Positions 22,981-27,464 of a stretch of DNA of 27,464 nucleotides are shown here, piece after piece; positions within the stretch are counted from its first letter, which is position 1, and each line of letters opens with the position of its first letter. The position numbers and the translations under genes are program-made. This DNA is from JALYJG01 sp033763555. Its GTDB lineage: Bacteria; Pseudomonadota; Alphaproteobacteria; UBA9219. The stretch lies in contig JANRKK010000031.1 of assembly GCA_033763555.1 (NCBI GenBank), positions 1 through 27,464 of the forward strand, read 5' to 3'. The notes beneath the pieces were generated by a model, which did not search any database, had not been told where the DNA came from, and saw nothing but the letters and a program-made list of their open reading frames with translations.

Positions 22981-23622
22981 TTAAGTAGGTAGAATTCTGT
23001 TCAGGACTGAGTTGGGATTCATCTTCCCCCACAAAATATGATCTTCCCAGCGCCCGTTGATTTGCAGATAGGCCTTGGCATAACCCTCTTCCTCAAAGCC
23101 AAGGCGGCGCAGAAGATTAATGCTCGCCTCGTTATGCGGCAGGCAGCTGGCTTCCAGCCGATGCATCCGTAAATTCTTGAAAGCAAACTCGCACAATAAG
23201 CCCGCAGCTTCGGTCATATAGCCCTGTCCCGCATAAGTTTGGCCAATCCAATAACCAAGAGTTCCTTTCTGCGCGATGCCTTTGCGGATATCGGAAAGGG
23301 TGATGCCGCCGATTAATTTTGGCGCTTGCCCCTCTGGTGCCTGCAGGAAAATGAAAAAAGCGTAGCCATGGCCCTTACGCCAGTCGCGCCATTGCCGCCG
23401 CAGAAGCCCGCAGAAAAAATTATAGGTCAGCGCGTTCGGCGGCCAGCTTGGTTCCCATGGGACAAGAAACTCACGGCTGGTTTCACGCAGGCTGCGCCAT
23501 TCCGCCCAATCCGCAGGGTCGCCCATGCGCAGGAAAACGCGCCGTCCTGTCAGGCGGGTGTTCATCGGCGCGGCCATGCCGCGGCGGGAAAAATGGAACA
23601 AGGAAGCCAGGCGGTGCCACAT
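22981..23622 (-). CDS. GNAT acetyltransferase, RimJ-like
   Basis: A 213-residue GCN5-related N-acetyltransferase resembling RimJ-type enzymes that acetylate the N terminus of ribosomal protein S5. Seen: FLVPWEPSWPPNALTY near the N terminus; GGITLSDIRKGIAQKGTLGYWIG; acetyl-CoA motif YAGQGYMTEA; LHRLEASCLPHNEAS-type segment (here MHRLEASCLPHNEAS); and LRRLGFEEEGYAKAYLQINGRW near the end. The ATG at 23622 has AGGG about 9 bp upstream. The frame runs back to 23898, but that would overlap the accA start, so it is not used. Divergent from accA across 130 bp. The exact substrate cannot be told from sequence; S5 or another protein or small molecule are possible. Confidence 0.85.
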   Translation of the reverse strand: MWHRLASLFHFSRRGMAAPMNTRLTGRRVFLRMGDPADWAEWRSLRETSREFLVPWEPSWPPNALTYNFFCGLLRRQWRDWRKGHGYAFFIFLQAPEGQAPKLIGGITLSDIRKGIAQKGTLGYWIGQTYAGQGYMTEAAGLLCEFAFKNLRMHRLEASCLPHNEASINLLRRLGFEEEGYAKAYLQINGRWEDHILWGKMNPNSVLNRILPT

Positions 23623-23691
23623 GGTTTGGGCCCTGTTTTCGCAGGCAAAATCTGTAGCGGATTGAAAGCCGCCTGTCCAAAAACCGCCGAT

Positions 23692-23721
23692 TTGCTTTCT
23701 TTTCCCGGTTTCCCCTATTAT
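23692..23721 (+). promoter_or_regulatory. Probable accA promoter
   Basis: -35 TTGCTT (23692-23697), an 18-bp spacer, and -10 TATTAT (23716-23721), 31 bp before the accA ATG. The same 130-bp gap also serves the divergent acetyltransferase. Confidence 0.45.
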
Positions 23722-23752
23722 CCGCAACTTCATTAACACTTTACCGGACACC

Positions 23753-24706
23753 ATGCACACGCTGGATTTTGAAAAACCCGTCGCCGACCTCGAAGCCAAG
23801 ATCGACGAGTTGCGCCATATCTCCGATGGCGGCCGGGTCAATATCGCCGATGAGATCGGCAATCTGCAGGAGAAGGTCGACCGCCAGCTGCGCGGCATTT
23901 ACGGCAAGCTGACCCCGGCACAAAAGGTGCAGGTGGCGCGCCATCCTGACCGCCCGCATTGCCTCGATTACATCAACGCGCTGGTTGAGGATTTTACGCC
24001 TTTGGCGGGTGACCGCGCCTTTGCCGAAGATCAGGCAATCATCGGCGGGCTGGGGCGCATTGCCGGGCAGGCTTGTGTCCTGATCGGGCATGAGCGGGGC
24101 CATGATACCGAAAGCCGCATCCGCCATAATTTCGGCATGGCGAAGCCGGAAGGTTACCGCAAGGCCCAGCGTCTGATGAATCTGGCCGATCGTTTCCGCC
24201 TTCCGGTCGTGACCTTTGTGGACACCGCAGGCGCTTTCCCCGGCGTCGATGCCGAAGCGCGCGGCCAGGCCGAGGCCATTGCCCGTTCGATCGAAACCTG
24301 CCTTGCCATCGGCGTGCCTTTGGTTTCCTGCATCATTGGTGAAGGCGGCTCGGGCGGTGCCATTGCCATCGCTGCGGGTGACCGTGTTTTGATGTTGGAA
24401 CATGCCATTTATTCGGTGATTTCACCGGAAGGTTGCGCGTCCATCCTGTGGCGCAGCGCGACCCATGCCGCCGAAGCCGCTGCGGCGCTGCGGTTGACGG
24501 CTAAGGATTTGTTGCAGTTGGGCGTTATCGACCAGATTATCAACGAACCGTTGGGTGGTGCGCACCGCAACCGCGAAGAAGTTATTCAGAATGTCGGTGA
24601 AGCCATCGGCCAAGCCTTGATCGAGCTGTCGCGCCTCGACAGCAAAGCGCTACTCAAACAGCGGCATGAAAAATTCCTCAATATGGGGAAGAAGGGCCTA
24701 AGCTAA
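23753..24706 (+). CDS. accA: Acetyl-CoA carboxylase, carboxyltransferase subunit alpha
   Basis: With AccD it moves carboxyl from biotin to acetyl-CoA, giving malonyl-CoA for fatty acid synthesis. At 317 residues it has the normal length. Seen: N-terminal LDFEKPVADLEAKIDEL; HPDRPHCLDYI; FGMAKPEGYRKAQRLM; the VDTAGAFPGVDAEARGQAEAIA block (156-177); an oxyanion-type GEGGSGGAIAI (196-206); and SPEGCASILWR (224-234). Identification is firm. A modest promoter lies upstream. Its last 9 bp overlap the end of the convergent TerC-family gene. Confidence 0.97.
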   Translation: MHTLDFEKPVADLEAKIDELRHISDGGRVNIADEIGNLQEKVDRQLRGIYGKLTPAQKVQVARHPDRPHCLDYINALVEDFTPLAGDRAFAEDQAIIGGLGRIAGQACVLIGHERGHDTESRIRHNFGMAKPEGYRKAQRLMNLADRFRLPVVTFVDTAGAFPGVDAEARGQAEAIARSIETCLAIGVPLVSCIIGEGGSGGAIAIAAGDRVLMLEHAIYSVISPEGCASILWRSATHAAEAAAALRLTAKDLLQLGVIDQIINEPLGGAHRNREEVIQNVGEAIGQALIELSRLDSKALLKQRHEKFLNMGKKGLS

Positions 24707-25348
24707 GGCAGGCTGCACATTCTTAAGAAGATCATGCCCGCCGTCCCAGATCATCTGCAGGGCCGCATAGAGCACGATAGCGATTCCCAGATAGACCAGC
24801 CACGGATAACGGTTCGTGAGCTTGGCGACTACAGTTGAAGCGGCACCCATCAGGACAACCGACAGCACAAGTCCGATCACAAGCGTAAAGAGATGATCGC
24901 GCGCCACGCCTGCGACAGCTAAGACATTATCCAGGGACATGGAAACGTCGGCGGCCAGAATTTGCAAAATGGCACTGGACAGTTTTTTCACGGGAGGTTT
25001 GGTTTTGGTTGCCTTGGCATGACCTTTGGCTGCCAGTCGGACCTCGTGGTACATTTTCCAGGCTACCCACAGTAATAGCAGGCCGCCTGCCGCCAGAAGC
25101 CCCGTAATTTCAAGCAGCTGAACGGCAAAAAATGCGAAAATAATTCGCATCACAGTCGCCGCAACGATGCCGGAGATGATCGCCTGGCGGCGTTGGGCCG
25201 CTGGCAGGCCAGCCGCCGCCAGCCCCACGGCAATGGCATTGTCCCCAGCCAGCGTGATGTCGATCAGCAGGATCTGAAACAGGTCAAAAAGATTGAGACC
25301 AACCAGAAGATTCTGAGCCAGCTCAAGAAGGCTATGGAGTGTTTCCAT
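24698..25348 (-). CDS. TerC-family integral membrane protein (YjbE/metal-transport type)
   Basis: A 216-residue inner-membrane protein of the TerC family; related proteins move or handle Mn2+ and other metal ions. Seen: two inverted-repeat halves, each with a conserved acidic motif in a membrane helix: IDITLAGDNAIAV (D30, D36, N37) and AADVSMSLDNVLAV (D133, D140, N141). A basic loop (about 103-122, KGHAKATKTKPPVKK) separates them. About seven membrane helices. The start ATG at 25348 has no obvious ribosome site. It overlaps the accA 3' end by 9 bp on the other strand. Substrate unknown; manganese export is suggested by family members. Confidence 0.88.
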   Translation of the reverse strand: METLHSLLELAQNLLVGLNLFDLFQILLIDITLAGDNAIAVGLAAAGLPAAQRRQAIISGIVAATVMRIIFAFFAVQLLEITGLLAAGGLLLLWVAWKMYHEVRLAAKGHAKATKTKPPVKKLSSAILQILAADVSMSLDNVLAVAGVARDHLFTLVIGLVLSVVLMGAASTVVAKLTNRYPWLVYLGIAIVLYAALQMIWDGGHDLLKNVQPALA

Positions 25349-25513
25349 GTGTTAATTATTGACGATTCGTCGCCGGGGCACCATAAAGAAATAGGGTTTT
25401 GACAGGAAATTACGCGAATTACCCGAGCCTAACTTGGCCTTGCACTGGAAGCGTTACGGTGTCAAAAAGACCTCTGATTTTCTTGGCTTCTCGAAGACGG
25501 ATAGAATAAAGAC

Positions 25514-26554
25514 ATGTTTTCCAATTTGTTAGGCTTACTTTCGGCGGATATGGGCATCGACCTTGGAACCGCCAACACGCTTGTTTACGTCAAAGGCCGC
25601 GGCATCGTTTTGAACGAGCCGTCGGTTGTTGCCATTGCGCACAGCAAAGGCAAGCGTCATGTGCTGGCTGTCGGCGATGAAGCCAAGCTGATGCTCGGCC
25701 GTACGCCCGGCAACATTCAAGCTATTCGTCCTTTGCGCGACGGCGTGATCGCCGACTTCGATGTCGCCGAGGAAATGATCAAGCATTTTATCCGTAAAGT
25801 TCATAATCGCCGAAGCTTTGCCAATCCGCAAATCATCATCTGCGTGCCGTCAGGCTCGACGGCCGTCGAACGCCGCGCGATTCAGGAGTCAGCGGAGTCT
25901 GCGGGTGCGCGCAGCGTGTTCCTGATCGAAGAACCGATGGCTGCCGCGATCGGCGCAGGTCTCCCCGTCACGGAACCCACGGGTTCTATGGTCGTCGATA
26001 TCGGTGGTGGTACCACAGAAGGTGCGGTGCTGGCGCAGGGCGGCATCGTTTATTCGCGTTCGGTGCGTGTCGGTGGCGACAAGCTAGACGAAGCCATCAT
26101 CAATTACATTCGCCGCTATCACAATCTTCTGATCGGTGAGAGCACGGCTGAGCGCATCAAGAAGGAAATCGGTTCCGCCTGTCCTCCGGAAGACGGCGAA
26201 GGCCGCATGACCGAAATCAAGGGCCGCGATCTGATGAATGGCGTGCCGAAGGAAATCGTTATTACCGAGCGTCAGGTAGCCGAAAGCCTGGCCGAACCTG
26301 TCAGCGCCATTCTGGAAGCCGTGAAAGTGGCCCTGGAAAACACGGCGCCGGAACTGGCTGCCGATATCGTGGATAAGGGTATTGTCCTGACGGGCGGTGG
26401 CGCCTTGCTGCGCAATCTGGACCTCGTTCTGCGCCATGCCACGGGCCTGCCCGTCTCGGTGGCCGAAGACCCGCTATCCTGCGTGGCCCTCGGCACAGGC
26501 CGGGCGCTGGAAGAGATGAAAACGCTGAAAAGCCTGCTGGTCAGCGGCTATTAA
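25514..26554 (+). CDS. mreB: Rod-shape determining protein MreB
   Basis: Bacterial actin that forms membrane-bound filaments guiding peptidoglycan synthesis and cell width. At 346 residues it has the normal length. Seen: a hydrophobic N terminus MFSNLLGLLS (membrane contact); phosphate 1 DLGTANT (16-22); phosphate 2 DIGGGTTE (162-169); and adenosine motif LTGGGALL (292-299). mreC, mreD and the PBP2/RodA genes, which usually follow, are not next. A Spy-like gene lies 123 bp after it. A short hairpin follows the stop. The presence of MreB suggests a rod-shaped cell. The upstream gap 25349-25513 shows a TAGAAT near the ATG but no clear -35. Confidence 0.97.
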   Translation: MFSNLLGLLSADMGIDLGTANTLVYVKGRGIVLNEPSVVAIAHSKGKRHVLAVGDEAKLMLGRTPGNIQAIRPLRDGVIADFDVAEEMIKHFIRKVHNRRSFANPQIIICVPSGSTAVERRAIQESAESAGARSVFLIEEPMAAAIGAGLPVTEPTGSMVVDIGGGTTEGAVLAQGGIVYSRSVRVGGDKLDEAIINYIRRYHNLLIGESTAERIKKEIGSACPPEDGEGRMTEIKGRDLMNGVPKEIVITERQVAESLAEPVSAILEAVKVALENTAPELAADIVDKGIVLTGGGALLRNLDLVLRHATGLPVSVAEDPLSCVALGTGRALEEMKTLKSLLVSGY

Positions 26555-26556
26555 TC

Positions 26557-26572
26557 TTTGCCTGTCGGCAAA
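26557..26572 (+). terminator. Possible terminator hairpin after mreB
   Basis: TTTGCC (26557-26562) pairs with GGCAAA (26567-26572) around a 4-base loop, 2 bp after the stop. The stem is short and the following bases are only loosely T-rich. Confidence 0.4.
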
Positions 26573-26677
26573 ATACCTTTCTTTCTTCACAATATTGCCA
26601 AGATACACCCCTAGCTTAAGGCCATTCCGGTTGGCGCGTGCCAAGCGGGTCAACCTAACGCTCATGAGGGGTTCCCC

Positions 26678-27301
26678 ATGTTCACCTTGAATCATCCTGT
26701 TTTCCGCGTCACAGCCCTCGCCGCCCTTCTCGGCAGCACCATTCTGGCGACACCCGCCTATGCCGTTCTTAACGATGCGCCGCTATCCGCGGGGCCGCCT
26801 TCAACCTCGGTGAATATTGATTCCTCGGGTCGCGCAACAGTTCAGCCAGACATCAATGCTCCCGGTGGCGCCATGCAGGAACAGGTAAAAGCCGGAAACA
26901 CGAAAAAGGGCGAAGCCCGTCATATGAAGTTTTCACCCGAAAAGATGAAGGAACGGGTGGAAGAGCGCATCAAGACCCTGCACACCAAGCTCGGCATCAC
27001 GAAAGAGCAGGAACCCGCCTGGAACGATGTTGCTCAGGCGATGCGGGACAATGAAGTTACCATCAGCAGTCTGATCCGTGAGCGTCACGACAAAACCAAA
27101 GCCCGGACGGCGGTTGATGATCTGAACTCCTATCAGAAAATCGCGCAAGCCCATGCTGATGGCCTGAAGAAAGTCTCGGCGTCCTTTGAGGAACTCTATA
27201 AGGATATGAGTGATGCGCAGAAGAAAAACGCTGACAAGGTCTTTGCCGAAGGGCATGGCTTGCACATGAAGCACATGAAAGGTCAGAAGAAGAGTGGTTA
27301 A
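26678..27301 (+). CDS. Spy/CpxP-like periplasmic LTXXQ-motif protein
   Basis: A 207-residue exported protein. Signal peptide about 1-28 (cut after ATPAYA), then a Pro/Ser/Thr-rich stretch and a helical domain. Two LTXXQ-like motifs are visible in weak form: LGITKEQEPAW (105-115) and the later DMSDAQKK. This is the pattern of Spy/CpxP-type periplasmic chaperones or stress sensors. The C terminus is rich in His, Lys and Met (HGLHMKHMKGQKK), which might bind metal. The ATG at 26678 has GAGGGG 7 bp upstream, a good start. Envelope-stress or metal-stress function is inferred from the family. Confidence 0.75.
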   Translation: MFTLNHPVFRVTALAALLGSTILATPAYAVLNDAPLSAGPPSTSVNIDSSGRATVQPDINAPGGAMQEQVKAGNTKKGEARHMKFSPEKMKERVEERIKTLHTKLGITKEQEPAWNDVAQAMRDNEVTISSLIRERHDKTKARTAVDDLNSYQKIAQAHADGLKKVSASFEELYKDMSDAQKKNADKVFAEGHGLHMKHMKGQKKSG

Positions 27302-27350
27302 GTTCAGGTCTCTCACGCAACACAGCCAACCATCCATCGGGGGATAACTC

Positions 27351-27464
27351 ATGACGGGCAGAACTTTAAGTCGCGTGCAGCAGGCGGTGTTGAGTCTCGC
27401 GGTCATTTTGACCATGGGCGTGGTGCTGATGCCTGAAGCGAAGGCCGATCCGCACGACAGGCGC
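27351..27464 (+). CDS. Exported protein, start only (cut by window end)
   Basis: Starts at ATG 27351 with GGGGGA 6 bp upstream and stays open to the window end (38 codons). Seen: a signal peptide with an Arg-containing start (MTGRTLSRVQQ), a hydrophobic stretch and a likely cut after EAKA, followed by DPHDRR. The mature protein is outside the window, so no family can be named. It follows the Spy-like gene by 49 bp in the same direction and may be co-transcribed with it. Confidence 0.6.
   Translation, partial: MTGRTLSRVQQAVLSLAVILTMGVVLMPEAKADPHDRR

Noticed and set aside
23623..23898. Upstream extension of the acetyltransferase to 23898
   Set aside because: It runs through the accA start and promoter. 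The ATG at 23622 gives a standard RimJ-like length.
1..27464. CRISPR arrays, tRNA or rRNA genes, insertion sequences, integrases
   Set aside because: I saw no regular short direct-repeat arrays, no tRNA cloverleaf or rRNA sequence, and no transposase or integrase-like protein in the window.

Overview
The window looks like chromosomal DNA of an alphaproteobacterium. It is GC-rich and densely coded, and it carries mostly housekeeping genes. Supporting signs are three copies of the alphaproteobacterial LexA operator pattern GTTC-N7-GTTC in gene-start regions, a short 4.5S-type SRP RNA just upstream of dnaX, a bamD-recN pair, and a RimJ-like acetyltransferase of the type seen in this class. I cannot name the order or genus from sequence alone.

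Layout. At the left edge is the 3' part of an orotate-phosphoribosyltransferase-like gene (+). Facing it is a minus-strand run gmk > pyrC > two tandem, related PilT/DotB-type secretion ATPases (863-4660). A composite palindromic repeat and a LexA box separate gmk from a divergent SplB-like (PA0069-type) radical SAM gene (4924-6015). Then, all on +, come an outer-membrane beta-barrel protein, folK-folP, the SRP RNA, dnaX and ybaB. After ybaB, where recR is usually found, there are instead three small, AT-richer membrane-protein genes (10635-12050). The middle one is frameshifted. The 3' end of ybaB is repeated after the first of these genes and again after the second.

On the minus strand, bamD and recN form a tight pair behind another LexA box (12074-14590). 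On + follows a very large gene (14965-20979, 2004 codons) for a membrane-anchored coiled-coil protein with four long internal repeats. It ends in a strong terminator. recA follows, with a LexA box, a recognisable promoter and a small downstream gene of unknown function. The right part holds an AT-rich unknown gene, a rimJ-like acetyltransferase divergent from accA, a TerC-family membrane protein convergent with accA, mreB without mreC or mreD, a Spy/CpxP-like periplasmic protein, and the start of another exported protein cut by the window edge.

How the genes work together. Much of the window concerns DNA maintenance (dnaX, ybaB, recN, recA, possibly the radical SAM enzyme). LexA-type sites tie recA, bamD-recN and the radical SAM gene into one likely SOS regulon. 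Other functions are nucleotide and folate synthesis (pyrC, gmk, folK, folP), fatty acid synthesis (accA) and the cell envelope (bamD, mreB, OMP, Spy-like). The least explained parts, and the best candidates for something new, are the three-gene insertion after ybaB with its repeated ybaB tails, and the giant repeat-containing coiled-coil protein.
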